Below are positions 28,110-37,528 of a stretch of DNA of 64,000 bases, in pieces. Within the stretch, counting starts at the first letter, position 1. Each line of letters starts with the position of its first letter. A program made the position numbers and the translations under genes. The stretch comes from Rugamonas apoptosis (lineage in GTDB: Bacteria; Pseudomonadota; Gammaproteobacteria; Burkholderiales; Burkholderiaceae_D): contig NZ_JACEZU010000006.1 in the NCBI RefSeq assembly GCF_014042355.1, positions 1 to 64,000 of the forward strand. The letters run 5' to 3'. A model generated the notes under the pieces. That model did no database searches. It saw only the letters and a program-made list of their open reading frames with translations, and was not told the origin of the DNA.

Positions 28110-28721
28110 TCATCCCTCCCCTTGCAGCAAGCTGATACGCACCAGGTCGGCCACGTTGTCCACGCCCAGCTTGGCCATCAGGCGCGCCTTGTGCACCTCC
28201 ACCGTGCGCACGCTGATGCCCAAGGCCGGGCCGATGTCGCGGTTGTGCTGGCCCATCACCACCAGCCGCATCACTTCGCGCTCGCGCGGGGTCAGCTCGC
28301 GCAGCAGGTCGGCGCCGCGCGCGCGCAGTTGCTGGGCGCCGCGCTGGGCCCGTTCGCGCGCGTAGCCCTCCTCGATGGCGGCCACCAGCTTGGCGTCGTC
28401 GAACGGCTTTTCCAGGAAATCGATGGCGTTGGCCTTGAACGCGGCGCGCGCCGAGCCCACGTCGCCATGGCCGGTGGCGATGATGACGGGGATGGTGCAG
28501 CCGCGCGCCAGCAATTCCTGCTGCAGCGCCAGCCCGTCCATCCCGGACATGCGGATATCGATCAGCAAACAGCCGGCCCAGTCCGCCCGCCACGCCTGTA
28601 AAAACGCTTCGCCACTGGCGAACACGGCGGTGCGGTAGCCGCGCACGCCCAGCAACAGGCCCAGCGCGTCGCGCACGGCCGGATCGTCGTCAACGATGAA
28701 GACAGTCAAATTATGTGGCAA
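28110..28721 (-). CDS. FixJ/NarL-type response regulator
   Basis: The 203-residue protein has a receiver domain (IVDDDPAVRDAL, phospho-Asp in LLIDIRMSGMDG, KPFDD lysine) and a LuxR-type helix-turn-helix ('LTPREREVMRLVVMGQHNRD', then ALGISVRTVEVHKARLMAKL). The TTG at 28721 is chosen because GGAG precedes it and the receiver starts just after; it overlaps the end of the kinase gene by 11 bases. It pairs with that kinase. Its targets are not evident. Confidence 0.9.
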   Translation of the reverse strand: MPHNLTVFIVDDDPAVRDALGLLLGVRGYRTAVFASGEAFLQAWRADWAGCLLIDIRMSGMDGLALQQELLARGCTIPVIIATGHGDVGSARAAFKANAIDFLEKPFDDAKLVAAIEEGYARERAQRGAQQLRARGADLLRELTPREREVMRLVVMGQHNRDIGPALGISVRTVEVHKARLMAKLGVDNVADLVRISLLQGEG

Positions 28722-30291
28722 GTTGTTCTCCAGCAGCCGCCATGGGCAGATCAAAACGGAATATGCCGTGCTCGCCCACCTCGGCCCACAGGCGGCCGCC
28801 ATGGGCTTCGACGATGGCCCGGCTCAACACCAGGCCCAATCCCAGGCCACTGGCCTTGGACGACACGAATGGTTCAAACAGGCGCGTGGCCAACGCCTCG
28901 GACACGCCAGCGCCGCTATCCTCCACGCTCAGGCGCAAGCGCCCGTCCGGCGCCGGTGCGGCCGTCACGCTGACGCGGCGCGCGCCGGCCGGACGCGCCA
29001 GCACGGCGTCGCTGGCGTTGTCGAGCAGGTTGCGCAGCACCAGCTCCACCTGCACCCGGTCCACCCGCAGCGCCAGGGCCGGGTCCACGGCCACCGTCAG
29101 CGCGATGCCATGCTGGCGGAACGGCAGCTGGAACTGGGCCGCGATGCCCTGCACCAGCGCGGCCGCCGCCACGGTTTCGAAGCGCATGGCGCCGGTGCGG
29201 AAAAAGTCGCGCAAGCGCCGCACCACGTCGGCCGCGCGGCCCGCCTCCACCAGCATGCGGCCGATGGCATCGCGCAGCAGGGCTTCGTTGCCGCCCCGCT
29301 CCAGCAAATGCTCGCACGCCTTGCCGTAGGCCGACAGGGCCGTGAGCGGCTGGTTCAATTCATGGGCCAGGGCGGCGGCCATCTCGCCGGCCGCCGCCAG
29401 CCGCAGCGACTGGCGCAAGTCGGCCGCCACCTTGCGCAGCTCATCGACCACGATGCCGATGAAAAAGCCCACCAGCGCCAGCATCGCGTCCAGCATCTGC
29501 AATTCGTACACGGCCAGGTCGCGCGCGCCGTGCCACTTGACGAGCGCGATGATGCCCGTCTGCAGCACGAACACGATCAGGGCCGTGCCGTACAAGCCCT
29601 GGCGCGAGGCGGCCCAGATCACGGGCAGGAACAGGAAATAAAAGTGCTTGAATTCGGAACTGGCGATGGAGCCGAACACGGCATAGAGCACCAGCATGGC
29701 CAGCGCCAGGTAGGCCAGCGTCTCGCCGCGGGCCAGGATGCGGCGCAGCCGGTCGCGCCCTTGGGTACTGGCCAGCATCCAGATCAGCGGCATCGATACC
29801 AGGATGCCCACCGTGTCGCCGATGCCGAAGCGCATCAGCGCCAGCGTCCACTGGGCCGGCGGCACCAGCCCGGCGGCCGACAGCAGCGAGATATAGCCGA
29901 TGCCGTTGAACAGGGTGCCGACCGCCACCACCGCCACCCAATGGAACAAGCGGCCGCGGTTGTCGAACATGTCGGCGCTGGAAAAGTCGCGCCGCAGGAT
30001 GGCGCCCATCAGCCCGTAGGCGGCCGTCAGCCACAGCGCGCCGGCCAGCGTGAGCAGCGGCCCGGCCGGCATGCCGCGCACCAGCACTTCGCCGCCCAGC
30101 AGGGCGAGGAACAGCGGCAGCGCCGCGCGCCGGCCATAGCGCAGCCAGAACACCAGGCCCAGGGCCGGATCGGGATTCCAGGGCGTGATGTTCAGGCCGT
30201 ACAGTGGATACAGATAGGTGGTCCAGTCGAACAGCAGGTACAGCCCGATGAACGCCGGATAGTGCAGGTAACGGAGCGAGAAATGGCGCAT
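28711..30291 (-). CDS. MASE1-domain sensor histidine kinase
   Basis: The 526-residue membrane kinase has an N-terminal MASE1-like sensor region with about eight hydrophobic segments (1-280). Then come HisKA with the phospho-acceptor in 'AALAHELNQPLTALSAYGKA' and an HATPase domain with 'NLLDNASDAV', DSGAGVSE and 'GLGLGLVLSRAIVEAHGG'. Its C-terminal codons overlap the FixJ-type regulator, so the two form a two-component pair. The signal is unknown. It is divergent from the VirK-like gene. Confidence 0.92.
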   Translation of the reverse strand: MRHFSLRYLHYPAFIGLYLLFDWTTYLYPLYGLNITPWNPDPALGLVFWLRYGRRAALPLFLALLGGEVLVRGMPAGPLLTLAGALWLTAAYGLMGAILRRDFSSADMFDNRGRLFHWVAVVAVGTLFNGIGYISLLSAAGLVPPAQWTLALMRFGIGDTVGILVSMPLIWMLASTQGRDRLRRILARGETLAYLALAMLVLYAVFGSIASSEFKHFYFLFLPVIWAASRQGLYGTALIVFVLQTGIIALVKWHGARDLAVYELQMLDAMLALVGFFIGIVVDELRKVAADLRQSLRLAAAGEMAAALAHELNQPLTALSAYGKACEHLLERGGNEALLRDAIGRMLVEAGRAADVVRRLRDFFRTGAMRFETVAAAALVQGIAAQFQLPFRQHGIALTVAVDPALALRVDRVQVELVLRNLLDNASDAVLARPAGARRVSVTAAPAPDGRLRLSVEDSGAGVSEALATRLFEPFVSSKASGLGLGLVLSRAIVEAHGGRLWAEVGEHGIFRFDLPMAAAGEQLAT

Positions 30292-30492
30292 GGCATGGGC
30301 TTGTAACGGTATGTAGCATTATGCATGGCATTTTGTCAAAAAACACTAGGGAAATCGACTACGTGTTTCCCTTATATCGCCCACCAAATCCACGCGCATA
30401 GCCAGTGCGGCGGCCCGCCACCGGCGCCGCGGCGTTTAAGGGAAAACCGTAAGAGATTTTGCCAATTTACAATACGTTACACGAGGAATACC

Positions 30493-30531
30493 ATGCACGA
30501 TTCCGTATTCCGTCCCCACTCCTCCCAATGA
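30493..30531 (+). CDS. Possible 12-residue leader peptide coupled to the VirK-like gene
   Basis: GAGGAA lies nine bases before an ATG that opens MHDSVFRPHSSQ and stops at TGA 30529-30531, overlapping the next gene's ATG (ATGA). The downstream gene has no ribosome site of its own, so this mini-ORF may feed ribosomes to it. Only the arrangement supports it. Confidence 0.4.
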   Translation: MHDSVFRPHSSQ

Positions 30532-31538
30532 CGATGCAGGCTTCCGCCCCGATGGCGCAGTTAATCACCCTCCGCACGGGCCTGGCCGCCCGGGACGGCG
30601 CCCTGTCCTACCTGCGCGACTCGCTCAAGCTGTCGTTGCGCGCCTTCATGAACCGGCAAACAACGGTGGGCTGGCTGCAGCTGCTCAATTCGCACCCGCT
30701 GTACCGCGAACTGGTGCAGATCTATCCGATGATGGTGTACAAGATCTATCGCCCCTACCTGAGCGACGCCCTCAGCTGCGCCCAGCGTTTGACGGTGATC
30801 GAGGACCATTACCGCTTCGTGCTGCGCCACGGCCTGGGCCCGCTGACGGTACAGGCCGCGCGCGCGCCCATGATCCTGGGCGAGGTGCAAGGCAAGTCGG
30901 GCCGCGGCTACCAGCTGGAAATGCACGCGGTGGCGCCGCTGGAACGCGAGGGTGAATTGATGCTGCGCCTGTTGCAGGATGGCGAACGGGTGTTTTCCAC
31001 CTCGTTCGTGTTCTTCCAGGGCGAGCGCGGCATGGCGCTGGGCGTCGGTTGCATGCAGGGCCCGCAGGATGACGAAGGCCAGCAGCGCATCAAGGAAGCG
31101 ACACGCGACCTGCACGGCCTGCGTCCCAAGAATCTGATGGTGTATTTGCTGCGCCAGCTGGGCCATGCCTACGGCTGTGACCAGCTGCGCCTGGTGGGCA
31201 ACGCCAACCGCACGGCCCGCACGGCCCTGCGCAAGGGCAAGGTACACGCCGACTACGACGCCCTGTGGCAGGAGCTGGACGCCCAGTTGCGTCCGGACGG
31301 CGACTACCAGCTGGCCTGCGCGCCGCTGACCGAGCCGGACATGGCCACCATTCCCTCGAAAAAGCGTTCCGAATACCGCAAACGCCACGAAACCCTGCAA
31401 GCGCTGGCCGCCATCCTGCAGGCGGGCCTGCAAGCGCCGCGCCTGACGCCCGTGGCCGGCGCGCCGCTGCGCGACTTCAGCGCGGCCGAACCGGCAGGCG
31501 CCACGCACGACGACAATTACCAATCAGCGCTGGCTTGA
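30528..31538 (+). CDS. VirK/YbjX family protein (DUF535)
   Basis: The 336-residue protein fits the DUF535 pattern: 'YPMMVYKIYRPYLS', 'LVDHY'-like 'VIEDHYRFVL', 'GCMQGP' and the C-terminal 'IPSKKRSEYRKRH'. VirK and YbjX are linked to envelope and peptide resistance in enterobacteria, but the biochemistry is unknown. ATG 30528 is favoured because it overlaps the mini-ORF stop; an in-frame upstream start at 30459 is possible. Confidence 0.85.
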   Translation: MTMQASAPMAQLITLRTGLAARDGALSYLRDSLKLSLRAFMNRQTTVGWLQLLNSHPLYRELVQIYPMMVYKIYRPYLSDALSCAQRLTVIEDHYRFVLRHGLGPLTVQAARAPMILGEVQGKSGRGYQLEMHAVAPLEREGELMLRLLQDGERVFSTSFVFFQGERGMALGVGCMQGPQDDEGQQRIKEATRDLHGLRPKNLMVYLLRQLGHAYGCDQLRLVGNANRTARTALRKGKVHADYDALWQELDAQLRPDGDYQLACAPLTEPDMATIPSKKRSEYRKRHETLQALAAILQAGLQAPRLTPVAGAPLRDFSAAEPAGATHDDNYQSALA

Positions 31539-31696
31539 GCCGGCCCGCGCCGCACCGCAAGCCCACCCTGCCCTGTCTTGCCTCGTGGTCTGACAGGAAC
31601 GGCCACCGCCCCCAATTTCCTGTAACATAGGAAATGGCGGTCGGCCCGGATCGTAGCCGTGGCCCGTTACCGCCCTGCCCAACAAGGAGGAGCGAC

Positions 31697-31933
31697 ATGC
31701 GCGTGGACATCTATCGCAGAGCTGAACACAACGGCGATTTTTCCTACCTGGCCGTACCGGAAGACAAAGCCATCCCCCAGGAAGCCATCAGCACCGACTG
31801 GCAGCAGGCCGCCCAGCGGGTGGAAGTGGACGAGGACGGCGACGACACCCTACCCCAATATCACATCACCCATCCGCTAGCGCAGATCCGCGACAAAGGC
31901 TACGCCATCACGGGACTGAACGGCAAGGGTTGA
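31697..31933 (+). CDS. Small conserved-looking protein of unknown function (78 aa)
   Basis: GGAGGAG lies just before the ATG at 31697, the strongest ribosome site in the area, and the 78-residue product (MRVDIYRRAEHNGDFSYLAV...) has even soluble composition with an acidic centre. It resembles a small DUF6139-like family of Oxalobacteraceae, but I cannot confirm that. A repeat hairpin behind it should end the transcript before dnaE. Confidence 0.75.
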   Translation: MRVDIYRRAEHNGDFSYLAVPEDKAIPQEAISTDWQQAAQRVEVDEDGDDTLPQYHITHPLAQIRDKGYAITGLNGKG

Positions 31934-31936
31934 ACA

Positions 31937-32004
31937 GCGGGGGTCAGTTCCGGCATCACGCCACAAACTTTGGTTGTTGGCGTGATGCCGGAACTGCCCC
32001 CCGC
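31937..32004. repeat. Palindromic repeat acting as a likely bidirectional terminator
   Basis: GCGGGGGTCAGTTCCGGCAT with ACGCCA extending it pairs with its reverse complement ending at 32004 over a short loop (about 30 paired bases), followed by CTTTTTAA. It belongs to the GGGGTCAGTTCCGG family and separates the converging small-protein gene and dnaE. Confidence 0.88.
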
Positions 32005-32007
32005 TTT

Positions 32008-35000
32008 TTAATACTCGACCGCCACCTCGCGGGCGCCCAGCACCTGCTGCAGCGCCAGTTGCAGCTCGTCCGACGGGGCCACCCGCCATTCGTCGCCAAA
32101 TTGCAGCACGCACGCGACGCCCTGCGGCGCGATGCGGGCCGCGATCGGCAAGCCTTGCTCGTGGCGATGCGGCGCCAGCACGTCGGCGATCTTGCGGCTG
32201 TCCAGCGTGGCCGGTAGCGACAGCCCCAGCTGGCGGCCATACTGCACCCGCGCCGTGACGATGTCGAACACCTTCTCGGCCGAGATGCGCAGGCCGCCCG
32301 AGAAACGGTCTTCCGACACCTTGCCCACCACGGCCAGGAACTCGTCCTCCTTGAACATCTTCTTGTTCTCTTCGAACACTTCCGAATACACGGTCACTTC
32401 CAGCACGGCGCTCTTGTCGTCCAGCGTGACGATCAGGATCTTGCCGCGCTGGGTCATCTGCGGCCGGATGCCCGTGATCACGCCGCACAGCATGCGCGGC
32501 TCGCGCGACGGCTCCAGCTCGGACAACTTGGTGCGCGCGAAACGGCGCGCCTCCGGTGCGAACGAGTCGAACATGTGGCCCGACAGGTAGAAGCCGAGCG
32601 CGGTCTTTTCCTCGGCCAGCTTCTGGCGGTCCGTGAACGGCGCGCACTTGACGTATTCGGGCGGCGCCACCAGGTCGCTGTCGTCGCCGCCGAACAGGCT
32701 CACCTGGTTGGCGGAACGGGCTTCCTGCTCGGCGCACTCCATGGCGAAACTGACCGAGGCCAGCAAAATGGCGCGGTCGATGCCCAGGCCGTCGAAGGCG
32801 CCGGCACGGATCAGCGATTCGATGGTGCGGCGGTTGATCTGCTTCTTGTCGACCCGCTTGCAGAAATCGAACAGGCTGACGAAAGGACCGCCCGCCTCGC
32901 GCGCGGCGATGATGGCTTCGATCGCGTTCTGGCCCGCGCCCTTCACGGCGCCCAGGCCGTAGCGGATCTGCGTCACCTTCTTGCCCGTCACCGAAGGCGG
33001 CGGGCCGTCCGGCGTGAAGCGGAACTGGGACTGGTTGATATCCGGCGGCAGGATGGTCAGGCCGCAGATGTCGATCGCGTCCTCCACCAGAATCTTGACC
33101 TTTTCCGTATCCTCCATCGCCAGCGACATGTTGGCCGCCATGAACGCGGCCGGGTGGTGCGCCTTCAAATAGGCCGTGTGGTACGACAGCAGCGCGTACG
33201 CGGCCGCGTGCGACTTGTTGAAGCCGTAGCCGGCGAACTTCTCCATCAAGTCGAAGATCTCGTCGGCCTTTTCCGTCGACAGGCCATCCTTGGCGGCGCC
33301 GGCGCGGAAGATGGCGCGGTGCTCGGCCATCTCCTCGGCCTTCTTCTTACCCATCGCGCGGCGCAGCATGTCGGCGCCGCCCAGCGAGTAGCCGCCGACG
33401 ATCTGCGCCATCTGCATCACCTGCTCCTGGTACACCATGATGCCGTAGGTTTCGGACAGAATCGTCTCGGTGCGCGGATCGGGGTAATCGAACTTCTCGC
33501 CGTGCTTACGCTTGCAGAAGTCGGGGATCAGGTCCATCGGGCCGGGACGGTACAGCGCCACCAGCGCGATAATGTCCTCGAAGCGGTCGGGCCGCGCATC
33601 CTTCAGCATGCCCTGCATGCCGCGCGACTCCAGCTGGAACACGGCCACGGTCTTGGCCTTGGTCAGCAGTTCATACGATGGGCGGTCGTTCAACGGCAGC
33701 TTGGCCAGGTCGAACTCCGCCTCGACCGGATCGAGCTGCTTGATGTAGCGTACCGCCCGGTCCAGGATGGTCAGCGTGGTCAAGCCCAGGAAGTCGAACT
33801 TCACCAGGCCCACGGCCTCCACGTCATCCTTGTCGTACTGCGACACCACGCCCGTGTCGCCGGACTGGGTGTACAGCGGGCAGAAGTCGGTCAGCTTGCC
33901 GGGCGCGATCAGCACACCACCGGCGTGCATGCCGATGTTGCGGGTGATGCCCTCGACCTGCTGCGCCAGGTCCAGCAGTTGGCGGACCTCCTCCTCGTTC
34001 TCCTGGCGCTCCTTGAGCATCGGTTCTTCTTCGATCGCGTCGGCGATCGTCACCGGCTTGCCCGGCTTGAACGGAATCAGCTTGGACACGCCGTCGCAGA
34101 AGTTGTAACCGAAATCCATCACCCGGCCCACGTCGCGGATAGCGCCCTTGGCGGCCATGGTACCGAAGGTGGCGATCTGCGACACGGCGTCGCGGCCGTA
34201 CAGATCCTTCACGTGCTGGATCACCAGTTCACGCTTTTCCTGGCAAAAATCGATATCGAAGTCGGGCATCGAAACCCGTTCCGGATTCAGGAAACGTTCG
34301 AACAGCAGGTTGTATTTGAGCGGATCGAGGTCGGTGATCTTCAGGCTGTAGGCCACCAGCGAGCCCGCGCCCGAACCCCGGCCCGGGCCGATCGGCACGC
34401 CGTTGTTCTTGCCCCATTGGATAAACTCCGCCACGATCAGGAAGTAGCCGGGGAACTTCATCTTGATGATGGTTTCGTTCTCGAACTGCAGCCTGGCCTC
34501 GTAGCGCGGCCGCTCCTTCTCGCGTCGTTCCGGGTCCGGGAACAGGTGGATCAGGCGTTCCTCCAGGCCCTTCTTGGTTTCCTCGACCAGGAATTCATCG
34601 ATCGTCATGCCCGGCGTGGGGAAGTTAGGCAGTTGCGGCTTGCCCAGCGTGAGCGTGAGGTTGCAGCGCTTGGCGATTTCCACCGAGTTTTGCAGCGCGG
34701 CCGGCAAGTCCGCGAACAGCTCGCGCATCTCGGCCTGCGACAGGAAGCGCATCTGCTCATTGAAGCGGCGCACCCGCTTGGCGTTGGCCAGCATCTCGCC
34801 TTCCGCGATACAGATGCGGGCCTCGTGCGCGATGAACTCATCGGCCGACAGGAACTGCACGGGATGGGTGGCCACCACCGGCAAGCCCAGTTTGGCGGCC
34901 AGCGCCACCGAATGGCGCACCTGCAGCTCCTGGTTGGCCTGGCCGGCGCGCTGGATCTCGATGTAGAAGTGGCCGGGGAAAATGGCAGCCCACTTTTGCG

Positions 35001-35556
35001 CGTTGCGCTCGGCCAGTTCCGGGTTGCCGTTCTCGATGGCCACGCCGACGTCGCCGAAGTGGGCGCCGGACAGGGCGATCAAGCCGTTGGCCGGGTCTTC
35101 GCCGGGCAGCAGCTCGTAGGTCTTGGAGGTCAGCTCCATCAGCCACTCGGTGCGGATCTCGGCGCGGCCCTTGTACTGGTTGGTGAGCCAGGCCAGCGAC
35201 AGCAGTTCGCACAGCTGCAGATAGCCCATGCGGTTTTTCGCGTACAGCATCAGGCGCGAAGGCTTGTCGCGGTTATCGTCGTTGGTGATCCACACGTCCA
35301 CCCCGACCACCGGCTTGATGCCCTTGCCGCGCGCGGCCTTGTAGAACTTGACCATGCCGAACATATTGGACAGGTCGGTGACGGCCAGCGCCGCCTGCTT
35401 GTCCTTGGCGGCGGCCGACACCAGGTCGTCAATGCGCACCAGGCCATCGACGATGGAATATTCCGAGTGCACCCGCAGGTGGACGAAGTCCGGGCCGGCG
35501 GGGACGGCGACCGGGGCTGCCACCACGTTGTCTTGTTCGTTTGCTACCATGTTCAT
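32008..35556 (-). CDS. dnaE: DNA polymerase III alpha subunit
   Basis: The 1182-residue replicative polymerase starts with a PHP domain ('FVHLRVHSEYSIVDGLVRID'). The C-family active site is at SMPDFDIDFCQ, with 'GPGRGSGAGSLVAYSL' before it. The fingers, the beta-binding region and the C-terminal OB fold ('GVITGIRPQMTQRGK') follow. Length is normal for DnaE1. Two in-frame ATGs (35556 and 35550) are possible starts. Confidence 0.97.
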   Translation of the reverse strand: MNMVANEQDNVVAAPVAVPAGPDFVHLRVHSEYSIVDGLVRIDDLVSAAAKDKQAALAVTDLSNMFGMVKFYKAARGKGIKPVVGVDVWITNDDNRDKPSRLMLYAKNRMGYLQLCELLSLAWLTNQYKGRAEIRTEWLMELTSKTYELLPGEDPANGLIALSGAHFGDVGVAIENGNPELAERNAQKWAAIFPGHFYIEIQRAGQANQELQVRHSVALAAKLGLPVVATHPVQFLSADEFIAHEARICIAEGEMLANAKRVRRFNEQMRFLSQAEMRELFADLPAALQNSVEIAKRCNLTLTLGKPQLPNFPTPGMTIDEFLVEETKKGLEERLIHLFPDPERREKERPRYEARLQFENETIIKMKFPGYFLIVAEFIQWGKNNGVPIGPGRGSGAGSLVAYSLKITDLDPLKYNLLFERFLNPERVSMPDFDIDFCQEKRELVIQHVKDLYGRDAVSQIATFGTMAAKGAIRDVGRVMDFGYNFCDGVSKLIPFKPGKPVTIADAIEEEPMLKERQENEEEVRQLLDLAQQVEGITRNIGMHAGGVLIAPGKLTDFCPLYTQSGDTGVVSQYDKDDVEAVGLVKFDFLGLTTLTILDRAVRYIKQLDPVEAEFDLAKLPLNDRPSYELLTKAKTVAVFQLESRGMQGMLKDARPDRFEDIIALVALYRPGPMDLIPDFCKRKHGEKFDYPDPRTETILSETYGIMVYQEQVMQMAQIVGGYSLGGADMLRRAMGKKKAEEMAEHRAIFRAGAAKDGLSTEKADEIFDLMEKFAGYGFNKSHAAAYALLSYHTAYLKAHHPAAFMAANMSLAMEDTEKVKILVEDAIDICGLTILPPDINQSQFRFTPDGPPPSVTGKKVTQIRYGLGAVKGAGQNAIEAIIAAREAGGPFVSLFDFCKRVDKKQINRRTIESLIRAGAFDGLGIDRAILLASVSFAMECAEQEARSANQVSLFGGDDSDLVAPPEYVKCAPFTDRQKLAEEKTALGFYLSGHMFDSFAPEARRFARTKLSELEPSREPRMLCGVITGIRPQMTQRGKILIVTLDDKSAVLEVTVYSEVFEENKKMFKEDEFLAVVGKVSEDRFSGGLRISAEKVFDIVTARVQYGRQLGLSLPATLDSRKIADVLAPHRHEQGLPIAARIAPQGVACVLQFGDEWRVAPSDELQLALQQVLGAREVAVEY

Positions 35557-35617
35557 ACGCCGCTCAATGCTGGTTCAATAACCCGCTATTTTACCGTGCG
35601 GCGGGCGCGCCGCTGGG

Positions 35618-36037
35618 TTATTCGAATAGGGCCACGCCGGCATTGCGCGCCGCGTCCGCCAGCTTGTTGTCGAAGGTGGCCAGCGTCGCCATGGTTCGCA
35701 CAGCCAGATCCAGATAGCACGCGTCATATGCAGACAGGCCATACTGGCGCGCAATGCCCATCACGGCGTCCCGGCGCGAACCAGGTAGCGCGCTATCGAC
35801 GGTGATCGGCAACTGATCCAGCCGCGACAAGAATTGCTGTGATTGCGCAGGGGTGATGACCCTGCGCCGCTCCCCCACCAGCAAGGCATTCGCCACCTCG
35901 ACGTGCCATAGCGGCGGCACCAGTCCGGCGACACTGGTCAATGCCAACACTGCGCGGTCGGCACAGTCGCGCTGTACGGCATCCGCGCGTTCGAACATCC
36001 ACGCCAAGGCCATCGAAGCATCGAGCACCAGGATCAC
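35618..36037 (-). CDS. vapC: VapC-type PIN-domain toxin
   Basis: The 139-residue protein has the PIN acidic set: D6 in LVLDASMALAW, E48 in WHVEVANALL, D104 in SAYDACYLDLA and the final D122 in 'LATFDNKLADAA'. Family members are Mg-dependent RNases. The ATG overlaps the vapB stop by four bases. The pair forms an ordinary autoregulated toxin-antitoxin module beside dnaE. Confidence 0.92.
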   Translation of the reverse strand: MILVLDASMALAWMFERADAVQRDCADRAVLALTSVAGLVPPLWHVEVANALLVGERRRVITPAQSQQFLSRLDQLPITVDSALPGSRRDAVMGIARQYGLSAYDACYLDLAVRTMATLATFDNKLADAARNAGVALFE

Positions 36038-36276
36038 GGGCGGCCCTCGGCGATCCAGTCCGCGAGCTCCTCGCTGCCGACCCCCTGGATTTTTTTAAAT
36101 TGCCGCATCGCAGCGACCGCCGCTTCGCGCCCGATATCGTGATTGCCGGCGTAAGGCACGAGATCGGCGACAGGCTCGCCCCGCACCGTAATGGTGTAAC
36201 GCTGTCCGGCGCGCACTTCCCGCAACAATTCAGATAATTTTGCCTTGGCGTCAAAGGCGCCGATTTCCTTATGCAT
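36034..36276 (-). CDS. vapB: VapB/Phd-YefM-type antitoxin
   Basis: The 80-residue protein has the Phd/YefM DNA-binding start ('MHKEIGAFDAKAKLSELLRE' then 'YTITVRGEPVADLVP') and a C-terminal tail for toxin binding. It overlaps vapC by four bases. The twin AACTAGTT elements upstream are its likely operator. Confidence 0.9.
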   Translation of the reverse strand: MHKEIGAFDAKAKLSELLREVRAGQRYTITVRGEPVADLVPYAGNHDIGREAAVAAMRQFKKIQGVGSEELADWIAEGRP

Positions 36277-36286
36277 GGCGTGTCTC

Positions 36287-36308
36287 GAACTAGTTCATCA
36301 ACTAGTTC
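36287..36308. promoter_or_regulatory. Operator-like double AACTAGTTC repeat upstream of vapBC
   Basis: The palindrome GAACTAGTTC (36287-36296) is followed 12 bases later by CAACTAGTTC (36299-36308), 11-32 bases upstream of the vapB start. Spacing of one helical turn fits cooperative binding of an antitoxin dimer pair. Confidence 0.65.
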
Positions 36309-36419
36309 AATCATACCACCAGCGGCGGCAATCTGCCCATTTTTTGAGCAAATGTGGTGCCAGATCAAACTGCGCCGCGTATAATGTCGGCTTTCCTGTT
36401 TTACGCCCCTGACACCACC

Positions 36420-37313
36420 ATGCACGCTAATACCGCTTTACAAGCTGAAGCGCATGCCGCCGCCACCGCCGCCGCTGCCGCTCACGTCAACATCGCCGCC
36501 TACAAGTTCATCACCTTCGACAACACGGAAGAGATGCGGCCGCGGTACCAGGCCATCTGCGCCGAACTGGGCTTGAAGGGCACCATCTTGCTCACGCCCG
36601 AAGGCATCAACATGTTCGTCTCCGGTCCGCGCAGCCAGATCGACCAGTACCTGGCCTGGGTCCGCAGCGACGCCCGCTTCGCCGACCTGGAGGTGAAGGA
36701 AAGCTATTCGAAAGAGCAGTCGCACAAGCGCATGCTGGTCAAGATCAAGAGCGAGATCATCACCATGCGCATGCCGCTGATCAAGCCCGAGGAGGGCCGC
36801 GCGCCGTTCGTGGAAGCGGCCACCCTCAAGCGCTGGCTCGACAACGGTGTGGATGACAACGGCCAGCCCGTCGTCATGGTCGACACCCGTAACGATTTCG
36901 AAGTGGACGTGGGCACCTTCAACAACACGGTCGACTACCGCATCAAGAAGTTCACGGAATTCCCGCAAGTGATCGCCGACCACAAAGACGACTTCGCCGG
37001 CAAGACCGTGGTCACCTTCTGCACCGGCGGCATCCGCTGCGAAAAAGCCGCCATCCACATGCAGAACATCGGCTACGACAGCGTGTACCAGCTCGAAGGG
37101 GGCATCCTCAAATATTTCGAGGAAGTGGGCGGCGACCATTACACGGGCGACTGCTTCGTGTTCGACTACCGCACGGCGCTCAACCCGAAACTGGAACCGA
37201 CGGAGACCGTGCAGTGCTTCGTGTGCCGCGCTGTCGTCACGCCGCGCCAGCAATTGTCGCCGGAATATGTGTACGAGAAATCGTGCCCGGCTTGCCATGG
37301 CAAGCAGCCCTAA
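36420..37313 (+). CDS. trhO: tRNA uridine(34) hydroxylase, rhodanese type
   Basis: The 297-residue protein is a TrhO/YceA homologue that hydroxylates U34 of tRNA. It has '[15 protein letters not shown]', the N-terminal acylphosphatase-like domain, and a rhodanese domain with the active-site loop [13 protein letters not shown]-terminal cysteines (CFVCR...CPACHG) complete the family pattern. ATG 36420 is chosen; upstream in-frame starts would add an unconserved leader. An Ala-rich stretch follows the start. Confidence 0.92.
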   Translation: MHANTALQAEAHAAATAAAAAHVNIAAYKFITFDNTEEMRPRYQAICAELGLKGTILLTPEGINMFVSGPRSQIDQYLAWVRSDARFADLEVKESYSKEQSHKRMLVKIKSEIITMRMPLIKPEEGRAPFVEAATLKRWLDNGVDDNGQPVVMVDTRNDFEVDVGTFNNTVDYRIKKFTEFPQVIADHKDDFAGKTVVTFCTGGIRCEKAAIHMQNIGYDSVYQLEGGILKYFEEVGGDHYTGDCFVFDYRTALNPKLEPTETVQCFVCRAVVTPRQQLSPEYVYEKSCPACHGKQP

Positions 37314-37455
37314 GACAGGCTCAGCCCAGCCTGTCCTTCGCGGCCCCATACGCGCGGCCGCGTTCCCGCTTGCCAACGGCAATGACGGTCACGTAAACCA
37401 CATCGTCCTCGACCCGGTAAATCAGCCGGTAACCGACTGTTTTGAGCTTAATCTT
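37310..37455 (-). pseudogene. C-terminal remnant of a RelE/ParE-type toxin
   Basis: Reading the minus strand from just after a stop codon (37456-37458) gives KLKTVGYRLIYRVEDDVVYV, then TVIAVGKRERGRVWG, ending at a TAG (37310-37312). This is the typical C-terminal half of RelE/StbE toxins. The N-terminal half and any antitoxin are missing, so it is a decayed toxin-antitoxin locus. It overlaps the trhO stop. Confidence 0.7.
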
Positions 37456-37528
37456 TTAACAATCTGCCATACCGGATAATGCGGCGCTGGGCACCCGTGG
37501 TGGTTGCAACCGGCCGGCCCGCGCCGCG

